Shown here: piece by piece, positions 6,680 through 14,483 of the stretch | How the letters are laid out: each line of letters opens with the position of its first letter | Numbering within the stretch: position 1 is the stretch's first letter | DNA from: Acidobacteriota bacterium | GTDB lineage: Bacteria > Acidobacteriota > Thermoanaerobaculia > Multivoradales > UBA5704 | Direction of reading: 5' to 3' | Assembly (NCBI GenBank): GCA_003223675.1 | Contig: QHVW01000234.1 | Location: 1-15,035 of the forward strand | DNA: 15,035 bases | Made by a program: the position numbers and the translations under genes | Notes under the pieces: generated by a model | Databases searched by the model: none | Seen by the model: only the letters and a program-made list of their open reading frames with translations | What the model was told of the DNA's origin: nothing

Positions 6680-7521
6680 GGGGTGGCCGGCTCCATTGTC
6701 CGCCGCTCCGTCAGCCGCTGCTCGATCGTCTCTTCGCTGGCGTGGCGCTGGACGATCGCGAGGAGCTCGCGGTGCACGGCCGGCCCTCCCGCCACCACGT
6801 TGCCGCTGGCGAACGAGCCCGCTCCGCCGTCGGTGTCCGTGACGATCCCCCCGGCCTCGCGCACCAGCAGGATGCCGGCGCCGATGTCCCACGGCGAGAG
6901 GCGAAACTCGAAGAAGCCGTCGTAGACCCCGGCGGCGGTATAGGCGAGGTCGAGCGCGGCCGAGCCGCAACGGCGGATGGCCTTGGACAGCGGGAAGACG
7001 TCGCGGAAGATGCCCAGATAGAGGTCCAGGGTGGGCAGGGCGCGCCAGGGATAACCGGTGGCGAGGAAGGACTCTTTGAGGCCGTCCTGGCCGGAGACCT
7101 CCATGCGCCGGCCGTTCCAGGTGGCTCCGCCGCCGCGCGTCGCCGCGAAGAGGTTGTTCCCCTCGGGGTCCTGGATCACGGCCGCCAGCAGCTCGTCTCC
7201 CCTGCGGCATGCTATAGAGACGCAGTAGACGGGGAGGCCGTGAAGGAAATTGGTGGTGCCGTCGAGCGGATCGATCAGCCACTGGTAGTCGCCGCTCCCC
7301 TGGCCGGCGCCGCTCCCCTCTTCCGCCAGGACGCGGTGGTCGGGGAAGCGCCGGCGGACCTCGGCGAGGATGGCGGCCTCGCTCTCCTTGTCCGCCTGGG
7401 TGACGAAGTCGTTCTCCCCCTTGGCGTCCACCTCCAGCCCGGCATCGCGGAAGTAGCGAGTGACGATGCGGGAGCCGGCGTCCGCGGCGGCGAGGGCGGT
7501 TTGCAACAGGTCGTCGTGCAT
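6676..7521 (-). CDS. suhB: Inositol monophosphatase family protein (SuhB-like)
   Basis: 281 aa, ATG at 7521. The Mg-dependent phosphatase signature is complete: E67-E68 in LAEEGSG, the DPLDGTTNF motif at 84-92 (metal ligands D84 and D87) and the second motif W211-D-I-G-A-G with VREAGG after it. The substrate could be myo-inositol-1-phosphate, another sugar phosphate, or NADP/fructose bisphosphate as in relatives; sequence alone does not decide. The enzyme is cytoplasmic and soluble. It heads a group with the M23-like protein, the bactofilin-like protein and tyrS, overlapping the next gene by four bases. No convincing promoter is visible in the short space between its start and the REP-like pair at 7541. 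Confidence 0.92.
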   Translation of the reverse strand: MHDDLLQTALAAADAGSRIVTRYFRDAGLEVDAKGENDFVTQADKESEAAILAEVRRRFPDHRVLAEEGSGAGQGSGDYQWLIDPLDGTTNFLHGLPVYCVSIACRRGDELLAAVIQDPEGNNLFAATRGGGATWNGRRMEVSGQDGLKESFLATGYPWRALPTLDLYLGIFRDVFPLSKAIRRCGSAALDLAYTAAGVYDGFFEFRLSPWDIGAGILLVREAGGIVTDTDGGAGSFASGNVVAGGPAVHRELLAIVQRHASEETIEQRLTERRTMEPATP

Positions 7522-7540
7522 GGCGGGGGTATTATGCCTT

Positions 7541-7633
7541 CCTGGGACCGCCGGCGTCCTCGCCGGCTTCGAGCTCCGCTTCTTTTTTAAAGAAACTGGC
7601 TAGAAGGCCGGCGGGGACGCCGGCGGTCCCAGG
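7541..7633. repeat. REP-like doublet: two hairpins in inverted orientation around an AT-rich core
   Basis: The 27-base arms at 7541-7567 and 7607-7633 are inverted copies with one mismatch. Each arm is itself a hairpin: a 7-bp stem GCCGGCG/CGCCGGC with a 4-base loop (7550-7567 and 7607-7624), plus a conserved flank GGGACC on the outer side. The 39-base core contains TTCTTT-TTT-AAAGAA (7580-7594), itself an inverted repeat. This architecture matches a BIME-like pair of REP palindromes. It fills the gap between the hydrolase gene and suhB and could also act as a terminator or mRNA-stabilising structure for the hydrolase transcript. No second copy was seen in this window. Confidence 0.75.
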
Positions 7634-7641
7634 GGGCGCCG

Positions 7642-9891
7642 TTACCGGCGCGGCTCTCCCTGGTAATACCGCCTCACCACCCCTTCCGCCTTCCGACCCT
7701 GGAACCGGAAATCCGCCTCCCGGCCGCTGTCCGCTCCCCGCGCGCTGAAGGCCTTCCAGACGAAGGTGCCGGCCAGCCAGGGGTGGTGATCCAGGGCGGC
7801 GAGGAGCGCTTCGTAGGCCGCGGCCTGGTCCTCCTCCGAGTAATCGCCCCCTTCGACGTGAGGCTCCATCCAGGCCTCCTGTTTCGCGGCAAAACCCACT
7901 TCCGTGAGGAGAATCGGTTTCCCGAAGCGGCGCGCGGCCCGGCCCAGCCGCTCGGCCACCTGCCGCGCTCCCTGCTCCCGATCCGCCTTCCCCGCTCCGG
8001 GCTTACCGGCCAGCGGGAAGTAAGCGTCCACGCCGATCAGGTCGAGCCGGTCCCAGAAGCGCACGGTCTCCAGATCGCCGTACCAGTTGGCCGCGTAGGT
8101 CACCGGACCGGGATAGATGAGGCGGACGGCGGCGATCAGATCCCGCCACTCCGCCTCGCGGCCGACCGTCTTCGACAGCTCCACCCCCACGCAGAAGAGG
8201 TCGGCCCCGGCCCAGCGGGCGAGCAGGGCGTGGTGGAGGACGTAGCGCCGGTAGCTCCGCCACCAGGCGGCCCAATCCGCCTCGCTCTTCATGGCGATCT
8301 CTCCCGGCCAGGAGGCGCCCGCCACCCAGACGTGGGGCTTCCAGAGCACGCGGATCCCCCGCGCCCGCGCCGCCCGCGCCGCGTGGATCAGGCCGATGTC
8401 GGTCTCGCTGGACGGCCCCCGGTTGAGGAAGCGCAGCTCCGGCCGGTCCGCCCCCGGCTGGAAGGCGAAGGGCATGAGCGATACGGCGTTGGCCCCCAGC
8501 CGGGAGAAGGCGTCGAGCTGCCTCTCCACCGCCGGAGCGTGGTAGCCCCCCTCCAGGCTGTTGAGCATGGCGAGGGAGACGCCTTTCAGGAAAGTCTCCT
8601 CCTTGGGTACGGGAGCGGCTGGAGCCTCCGACGCCGAGCGAAACGAGGCCAGGATCTCCCTCACCTGGGTCGCCGAAGGCAGATGGGCAAGCCTCTCCTT
8701 CAGCGTGGAGCCCGGCAGCCGGTCCACCACCGCGGCGGCGGTGGGGGTCGAGAGGAGATTCGAGGCGTCCTCCGGCTCCTCGCGGGCGAGGATCTCTTCG
8801 GGCTCGGGGAGGACGCGGGCGGCGGCGAGCAGGGGGAGCCAGTCGGAATAGGGCTTGCCGTACCAGTCGCGCGAGAGCCAGAGGGCGGCTCCGTGGGCGA
8901 TCTCCGGAGGGAGCTTCCCGGCGATTCCGGCACGGTCGAGCAGCACGCCGGCCAGCACGTAGCGATAGGCCGGAAGGTCATCCGGGTGATAGACGAGATG
9001 GAGATCGGCCCGCCGGCCCCGCACGGCCTCGCCGATCTCTCCGGCGTGGCGCCCCTGGGTCGTATAGTCCGGCTCGATGACGAGGGTGACCGGCGAGGGG
9101 AGGGTGACGGGGACCCGGGGCACCATCTCTGAGAGAGCACGGTCGAGCTCGGCGGCCAGCCGGGAGAGCTCGGGGCGGCCTTTCTCAGCGGGAGGAACGC
9201 ACAGGACGACGCGCTCGCCCCGGATCTCCGCCATCCCCTGGAGCTCGCGGTCCCACTCGGCGAGATCGTCCCGCTCGGCCGCGCGATCAAGGGTCCAGCC
9301 GCCGTCCGCCGCGCGGGCCCACTTCCCGCTCCGCTGCATCCAGGAGGTCTCGCGCAGCAGGTAGTCCACGTCGAGCGGAGCGCCCCGCCGGCCCCGGCGC
9401 AGGCCGGTCATCGCGGCCGCGACGCGGAAGAGCACCTCGTCCGCCAGATTGGTGAGCCCCTCCCCCGGCGGACCGGCCACCACCCAGGTCGGCTTCGCCA
9501 CTTCGGGAATCCGTAGCGCCACGGCCTGGCCTGTTTCCCCGTAACGGGTGCCTCCGAGGACGATCGCAGGCCCGAGCTCCACGGGCAGCCCCTTGACCAG
9601 ATCGACCACTTCGCGCGAGGCTGGCAGCGCGTCCACCCAGACCACGGCGTCGCCGGACGCCCGCGGTCCCACCTCGACCTTGAGCCCGGGGAGACGGGGG
9701 ACGCCCCAGCGGAAGAACCCGCTCTCCCGGATCTGGACCGCGAGATCGCCCGCCGCGCGGACGGCGAGGACGGCGGGCTTGGGTGGAGGGGCTGCCGGGG
9801 CCGGGTCTTGGGTGATCGCCTCGCCCCCCTGCGAGCAGGCGAGGGCGATCAGGAAGAGCGGGAGCAGGAAGGCCCGGCCCGGTGCGGACAT
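7642..9891 (-). CDS. Lipoprotein with C-terminal GH113-like glycoside hydrolase domain
   Basis: 749 aa. ATG at 9891 shares one base with the upstream stop (TGATG), implying coupled translation. The N-terminus is a lipoprotein-type signal with IALAC (C19), then a Pro-rich linker. Residues 45-185 are of unknown type. Residues about 255-410 resemble a peptidase MA-like fold (YRYVLAGVLLDRAG, then LPPEIAHGAALWLSRDWYG) but lack HExxH, so are probably inactive. Residues 436-745 form a TIM barrel of GH113 style (KGVSLAML; GANAVSLMPFAFQP). E571 in VGVELSK is the likely acid/base and E664 in LTEVGF the likely nucleophile, both expected positions for clan A hydrolases. GH113 contains endo-beta-1,4-mannanases; the true substrate here is unknown. 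It presumably acts on a polysaccharide at the cell surface. The barrel call is good, the middle domain tentative. Confidence 0.82.
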   Translation of the reverse strand: MSAPGRAFLLPLFLIALACSQGGEAITQDPAPAAPPPKPAVLAVRAAGDLAVQIRESGFFRWGVPRLPGLKVEVGPRASGDAVVWVDALPASREVVDLVKGLPVELGPAIVLGGTRYGETGQAVALRIPEVAKPTWVVAGPPGEGLTNLADEVLFRVAAAMTGLRRGRRGAPLDVDYLLRETSWMQRSGKWARAADGGWTLDRAAERDDLAEWDRELQGMAEIRGERVVLCVPPAEKGRPELSRLAAELDRALSEMVPRVPVTLPSPVTLVIEPDYTTQGRHAGEIGEAVRGRRADLHLVYHPDDLPAYRYVLAGVLLDRAGIAGKLPPEIAHGAALWLSRDWYGKPYSDWLPLLAAARVLPEPEEILAREEPEDASNLLSTPTAAAVVDRLPGSTLKERLAHLPSATQVREILASFRSASEAPAAPVPKEETFLKGVSLAMLNSLEGGYHAPAVERQLDAFSRLGANAVSLMPFAFQPGADRPELRFLNRGPSSETDIGLIHAARAARARGIRVLWKPHVWVAGASWPGEIAMKSEADWAAWWRSYRRYVLHHALLARWAGADLFCVGVELSKTVGREAEWRDLIAAVRLIYPGPVTYAANWYGDLETVRFWDRLDLIGVDAYFPLAGKPGAGKADREQGARQVAERLGRAARRFGKPILLTEVGFAAKQEAWMEPHVEGGDYSEEDQAAAYEALLAALDHHPWLAGTFVWKAFSARGADSGREADFRFQGRKAEGVVRRYYQGEPRR

Positions 9892-10765
9892 CAGGATTTC
9901 GGCTTGTTGGGCCGCGGGCTGAAGACCTCGAAGGCCAGCTTCCAGGGGCCGTCCTTCTCCTTGCGCCAGACGCGGAGATAGTTGGAGGTGTTGATCCAGG
10001 CGCTCTCCGGGCCGTCCTCGTGCCGCTTCACGAAACCGTAGGTGTAGCCGAGGTCCCCCGAGCGGGCCACGCCGCCGCCGAGCGGCTCCCAGGTGGTCGG
10101 CATCGGATTCTCCGCCAGGAGCGCCCGGGCCGCCTCCCTGCCGAGGGTCGGCTGCCGGCTGGCGCGCACCAGGCGGACGTCGTCGGTCAGCAGCGGCTCA
10201 TAGGCCGCGGCGCTCCCCTTCTCCTGGGTGGCCGTGGCGAAGGCGCGGTCGGCGTCCAGCAGAGCGGTGAGCGCCGTTTTCATGTCGACCGTGGGGAGAG
10301 CGGTCACCTCCACCTTGGCGGGGCCGGCCAGGGCGATCGCCGGGGCCACCGGCGAGGGGGGCTCGGGCGTGGCCGTGCCGAGGTCGATCGCCGCCTTCCA
10401 CGAGCCGTCGGCCTGCCGCGCCCAGATCGTTGCGAACTGGCCGAAGACCACCGGCTTGTCTTCACGCTTCTCCCGGTAGTCGAAAGGCCCCGTGTTGAAG
10501 CCCAGGTCGCCAGCCAGCGAGACCTCCGAGTGGATCGGATACCAGGAGAGAAGGGCCGGCGAAGGCTGGCGGGCCTTCCATGCCTCCTTGGCGTTCACCG
10601 GATCGGGCTGGAACACCAGCCCATCGTCGGCCAAGAAGGCGAGGAAGGCGTCGCGCGTCCCCTTCTCCGCCGCCATCTGGGCGAAGGCCTTCTCGGCGGC
10701 CACGAGGGAATCCGCGCGGCCAGCAGTCCCGCCAGAGCTATGATCGTCAAGGTTTTATTAGTCAT
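9891..10765 (-). pseudogene. Secreted tandem NTF2-like (DUF4440/SnoaL-type) protein with apparent frameshift
   Basis: The body (10703-9891, 270 codons) holds two NTF2-like repeats, starting at VAAEKAFAQMAAEKG and LLDADRAFATATQEKG, each ending in a tryptophan-rich strand (DGSWKAAIDLG; DGPWKLAFEVF). Such domains bind small ligands or act as lyases or isomerases; the role here is unknown. The body frame has no start before GTG 10703 and a TAA upstream. A strong Shine-Dalgarno (AAGGAAGGA) and ATG at 10765 instead open a different frame coding a signal peptide, MTNKTLTIIALAGLLAA. One extra base near 10712-10720 would join the signal to the body, giving a secreted protein of about 290 aa. So either the gene is frameshifted or the read has a one-base deletion in GCCGCGCGG. 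Its stop overlaps the start of the hydrolase gene. Confidence 0.75.
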
Positions 10766-10766
10766 G

Positions 10767-10779
10767 TCCTTCCTTCCTT
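10767..10779 (-). promoter_or_regulatory. Repeated Shine-Dalgarno (AAGGAAGGAAGGA) before ATG 10765
   Basis: Three overlapping AAGGA units precede the signal-peptide ATG. They mark it as the real start of the NTF2-like gene and make the GTG at 10703 an unlikely natural start. Confidence 0.65.
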
Positions 10780-10789
10780 GGAGCCCGAG

Positions 10790-10795
10790 ATTGTA
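10790..10795 (-). promoter_or_regulatory. Possible -10 box for the NTF2-like/hydrolase operon
   Basis: TACAAT on the minus strand lies 24 bases before the start codon, leaving room for a short leader with the Shine-Dalgarno. The -35 region (CCGCAA at 17 bp) is poor, so confidence is limited. The same hexamer precedes the VWFA gene at 1372. Confidence 0.35.
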
Positions 10796-10832
10796 GACCA
10801 AGGGAAGAGGGATTGCGGTATGGTGGGAGAAG

Positions 10833-11018
10833 ATGAGACAGCGTCATAACGATCCAGTCATTGACGAGGTGCGCGAGGTCCGGCACCGCATCTCGGCGCG
10901 CTTCGATCATGATCCGTCCAAGCTGGTCGCCTACTACATGGAGCTGCAGGAGCAGTATAGAGACCGGCTGATCAAGGACGATCGGCGCACAGCCGAGGCT
11001 GAGCCAAAGACGGCCTGA
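10833..11018 (+). CDS. Small conserved hypothetical protein, antitoxin-like in style
   Basis: 61 aa, ATG at 10833 after GGGAG. It starts MRQRHNDPVIDEVREVRHRI, then has a FDHDPSKLVAYYMELQEQYRDRLI stretch and a polar tail. Short proteins of the pattern DPI(I/V)EE(V/I)R.IR..(aromatic)..D are widespread in bacteria with many toxin-antitoxin loci, and some sit next to toxin genes; none has a toxin neighbour here. The protein is probably soluble and mostly helical. It is transcribed away from the NTF2-like gene and converges on pyrC, with nine bases between the stops. The conserved pattern and Shine-Dalgarno support a real gene; an antitoxin role is only a guess. Confidence 0.65.
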   Translation: MRQRHNDPVIDEVREVRHRISARFDHDPSKLVAYYMELQEQYRDRLIKDDRRTAEAEPKTA

Positions 11019-11027
11019 GACGCAGCG

Positions 11028-12326
11028 TCAGCCGTCGAGCGTCCGCCGGCCTTCGAGGAACGTTGCTACAGGGTGGCCGTGCAGCTTCCACCCGTCAAAA
11101 GGCGTGTTCTTCCCCTTGCTGCGGAAGGAGGCCTTGCTCAGCGTGACCTCCGCGTCGGGATGGAAGACCGTGACGTCCGCCGGGCTTCCTTCCTTCAGGG
11201 TACCACCGGGCACGCCGAGCACCCGCGCCGGGCCGGTCGACAGGAGATGGACGAGGCGCGGCAGGCTCAGGATCCCCGGCCGGACCAGGCGGTCGAGACA
11301 GAGGCTGAGCGTGGTCTCCAACCCCACGATGCCGAACGGGGCGACGCTGAACTGCACGTCCTTCTCGTCCGCGTGGTGCGGCGCGTGGTCGCTCGCGATG
11401 CAGTCCACCGCGCCGTCGGCGAGGCCGTTCAGCAGCGCCGCGCGGTCTTTCTCCGAGCGCAGCGGGGGCTTCATCTTGGTGTTGGTCGAGAAGCCGCTCT
11501 TCGCCACCTCCTCGTCGGTGAGGATGAGGTGGTGCGGGGCCACCTCGCAGGTGACGTTGATCTTCTGGCTCTTCGCCCGCCGCACCATGTCGAGGCTGCG
11601 CGCCGTCGAGAGGTGGGCGACGTGGTAACGGCCGGCCGTATCTTCCGCAAGAATGAGGTCGCGCGCCACCATCACGTCCTCGGAGGCGCCGGGGATGCCC
11701 GGCAGGCCCAGCCGCGTGGACCACACCCCCTCGTGCATCACGCCGCTGCCGGTGAGAGTCAGGTCCTCGGCGTGCTGGATCACCGGGATGTCGAAGTGCT
11801 GGGCGTACAGCAGGGCGCGGCGCATCAGCTCGGAGCTCATCACCGGCTTGCCGTCGTCCGAGACCGCCCGCGCGCCCGCGCGCACCATCTCGCCGATCTC
11901 CGCCAGCTCCTCTCCCAGAAGCCCCTTGCTGATGGCGCCGATCGGATAGACCCGGGCGAAACCGTGACGCTGCGCCTCCAGCAGGATGTGCTCGGTCACC
12001 GACCGGCTGTCGTTCACCGGATCGGTGTTGGCCATGCAGGCGACGGCCGTGAAGCCGCCGGCCGCCGCGGCCATGGTGCCCGTGCGCACCGTCTCCTTGT
12101 ACTCCTGCCCCGGCTCGCGCAGATGGACGTGCATGTCGATCAGCCCCGGCGCGACCACCAGGCCCGCGGCGTCGAAGGTCTCGGCGTCCTTGGGTTTCTT
12201 GATCGCGCCGTCGAGCCTGGCCACCCGGCCGTCCTCGATCAGCAGGTCGAGCGCCTCGTCGAGGTCCTGGCTGGGATCGATCACCCGGCCGCCGTGGATC
12301 AGCAGCTTCCCTTGATAGGGGGACAT
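11028..12326 (-). CDS. pyrC: Dihydroorotase (class I)
   Basis: 432 aa, ATG at 12326. It closes N-carbamoyl-aspartate to dihydroorotate, step three of UMP synthesis, in the cytoplasm. The amidohydrolase barrel is complete: H66 and H68 in DMHVHLREPG, the D157-D158-G pair, H185 in IQHAED, H238 in HVAHLS and the catalytic D313 in ASDHAPHH. The length and motif spacing match the class I enzymes that often form a complex with aspartate transcarbamoylase, which suits its position right after pyrB. Only one base separates the pyrB stop from this start, so translation is probably coupled. It should be controlled with pyrR and pyrB. It ends nine bases from the stop of the convergent 61-aa gene. Confidence 0.97.
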   Translation of the reverse strand: MSPYQGKLLIHGGRVIDPSQDLDEALDLLIEDGRVARLDGAIKKPKDAETFDAAGLVVAPGLIDMHVHLREPGQEYKETVRTGTMAAAAGGFTAVACMANTDPVNDSRSVTEHILLEAQRHGFARVYPIGAISKGLLGEELAEIGEMVRAGARAVSDDGKPVMSSELMRRALLYAQHFDIPVIQHAEDLTLTGSGVMHEGVWSTRLGLPGIPGASEDVMVARDLILAEDTAGRYHVAHLSTARSLDMVRRAKSQKINVTCEVAPHHLILTDEEVAKSGFSTNTKMKPPLRSEKDRAALLNGLADGAVDCIASDHAPHHADEKDVQFSVAPFGIVGLETTLSLCLDRLVRPGILSLPRLVHLLSTGPARVLGVPGGTLKEGSPADVTVFHPDAEVTLSKASFRSKGKNTPFDGWKLHGHPVATFLEGRRTLDG

Positions 12327-12327
12327 A

Positions 12328-13274
<947 letters not shown>

Positions 13275-13278
<4 letters not shown>

Positions 13279-13838
13279 TTGGCGGTCGGCCGCTCCAGGA
13301 TGCGCACCTGCTCCGTGCTGTCGGTCGAGAGGAAGGAGACCTCGATGATCTCGCTTTGTGAGGTGGGGACCTTCTTGCCCACAAAATCGGCCTGGATCGG
13401 CAGCTCGCGGTGGCCGCGGTCGATCAGCACGGCGAGCTGCACGATGCGGGGGCGGCCGAAGTCGATCAGCTCGTCGAGCGCCGCACGCACGGTGCGGCCG
13501 GTGTAGAGGACGTCGTCGCAAAGGATGACCGCGCAGTCGTCGATCGATCGCGGCAGATGGGTCCCCTTGACCTGCGGCTGCGGGCCCACGGTCGAGAGGT
13601 CGTCGCGATAGAGGGTGATGTCGAGGATGCCGACGGGGAGCTTGGCTCCCTCCATCCGCTCGATCTCGGCGGCGATCTTCTCGGCGAGCGGGACGCCGCG
13701 GGTGCGGATGCCGGCCAGGAGGACCGAGCCGAGATTGCCATGATGGCGCTCGGCGATCTCCCCCGCCATCCGGCGAATGATCCGGGCCATCTGCTTGGCG
13801 TCGAGGATCGTCGTCTTCGGCGTCAGGTTCTTGGCCAT
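13275..13838 (-). CDS. pyrR: Bifunctional PyrR: pyrimidine operon regulator / uracil phosphoribosyltransferase
   Basis: 187 aa, usual length. The PRPP-binding loop VILCDDVLYTGRT at 104-116 is intact, as are the family segments GIRTRGVPLAEKI and DITLYRDDL. PyrR binds UMP and pyr mRNA to lower expression of pyrimidine genes, and many members also make UMP from uracil and PRPP. As first gene of the operon it fits that role. The Shine-Dalgarno before the ATG is weak (GGAG at a long distance). I do not see a convincing PyrR-binding loop or attenuator in the 75-bp leader region, so how it regulates this operon remains unclear. Confidence 0.95.
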
Positions 13839-13861
13839 CGGCGGGGGTTGCTCCAGATCCG

Positions 13862-13876
13862 CGGCATCCTATGCCG
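13862..13876. repeat. Short perfect inverted repeat in the pyrR/xrtH intergenic region
   Basis: CGGCAT, three bases, ATGCCG. It overlaps the candidate -10 box of pyrR and would lie at or near the 5' end of the pyrR transcript. It could be a protein-binding site or a small hairpin; the stem is only six pairs. Confidence 0.4.
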
Positions 13877-13894
13877 TCTCCTCTCAGTCTTCAA
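13866..13894 (-). promoter_or_regulatory. Candidate promoter of the pyrR-pyrB-pyrC operon
   Basis: On the minus strand, TTGAAG (13889-13894) and TAGGAT (13866-13871) are 17 bp apart; each matches its consensus at four of six positions. Initiation would fall near 13859, leaving a leader of only about 20 nt, too short for a PyrR attenuator. It shares a 75-bp divergent region with the exosortase gene. Confidence 0.4.
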
Positions 13895-13913
13895 TCTTGG
13901 AATCGCGCACCGT

Positions 13914-14483
13914 ATGGCCCGCAAGACCCCCGTATCCCCGAAGAAGCCTCCGGCCGCCGAGGAGGTCCCCTTCTGGCGCCGCAACCGGCGGGAGCTGACC
14001 TTCCTCATCCTCTTCGCCGTGCTGCTCGGCGCCGGATTCAGCCTGATCTCGCTCAACTGGGTCAACGACCACGCGATCGAGCCCCTCACCGCCGGCATCG
14101 CCCGCACGAGCGGCGCGGTGCTCAACCTCCTCGGCCAGAAGGTCACGATGGCGGGGACGGTCATCCGCAGCCCGCGGTTCGCGGTGAACATCCGCAACGG
14201 CTGCAACGGGGTGGAGGCGATGCTGATCTTCCTCGCCGCCGTCCTCGCCTTCCCGGCCTCGTGGAAGTCGCGTCTGGCCGGCCTGGGGCTGGGGATCATC
14301 GCCATCCAGGTGGTGAACCTGATCCGCGTGCTGGTGCTCTTCCTGACCGGCGTCTACTTCCCGAAGATCTTCGACACCTCGCACACGGTGATCTGGCAGA
14401 CGATCGTCATCCTGTTCGGCGTGATGCTCTGGATCTTCTGGGCGAACCGCTTCGCCACGCCGCCCGCCGAGCCGGCCGCCTGA
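13914..14483 (+). CDS. xrtH: Exosortase H
   Basis: 189 aa, ATG at 13914. Exosortases are integral membrane cysteine transpeptidases that cut C-terminal sorting tails from secreted proteins and probably hand them to a carrier. The catalytic triad is visible: C97 in RNGCNGVEAM, R138 in NLIRVLVLF and H157 in FDTSHTVIW. After a basic, Pro-rich cytoplasmic N-terminus, membrane helices lie at about 28-47, 101-114, 120-145 and 158-177. The small size and the downstream partner point to the XrtH class, which serves IPTLxxWG-CTERM-type substrates. No such substrate is in this window. The stop overlaps the next start (TGATG), so the two proteins are made together. It is transcribed away from the pyr operon. 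Confidence 0.88.
   Translation: MARKTPVSPKKPPAAEEVPFWRRNRRELTFLILFAVLLGAGFSLISLNWVNDHAIEPLTAGIARTSGAVLNLLGQKVTMAGTVIRSPRFAVNIRNGCNGVEAMLIFLAAVLAFPASWKSRLAGLGLGIIAIQVVNLIRVLVLFLTGVYFPKIFDTSHTVIWQTIVILFGVMLWIFWANRFATPPAEPAA

Noticed and set aside
6679..7282. Upstream extension of the M23-like gene to 7282
   Set aside because: The extra 201 codons are an Arg/Pro-rich shadow of suhB; the GTG overlapping the suhB stop fits better.
11016..11030. GACGC-A-GCGTC inverted repeat as bidirectional terminator between the 61-aa gene and pyrC
   Set aside because: A one-base loop, five-bp stem and no T run on either side; it also overlaps the stop region of both genes.
13876..13900. PyrR-binding loop before pyrR (minus-strand AAGACTGAGAGGAG)
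   Set aside because: It matches only part of the known consensus and lies between the boxes of the candidate promoter, so it would probably not be transcribed.
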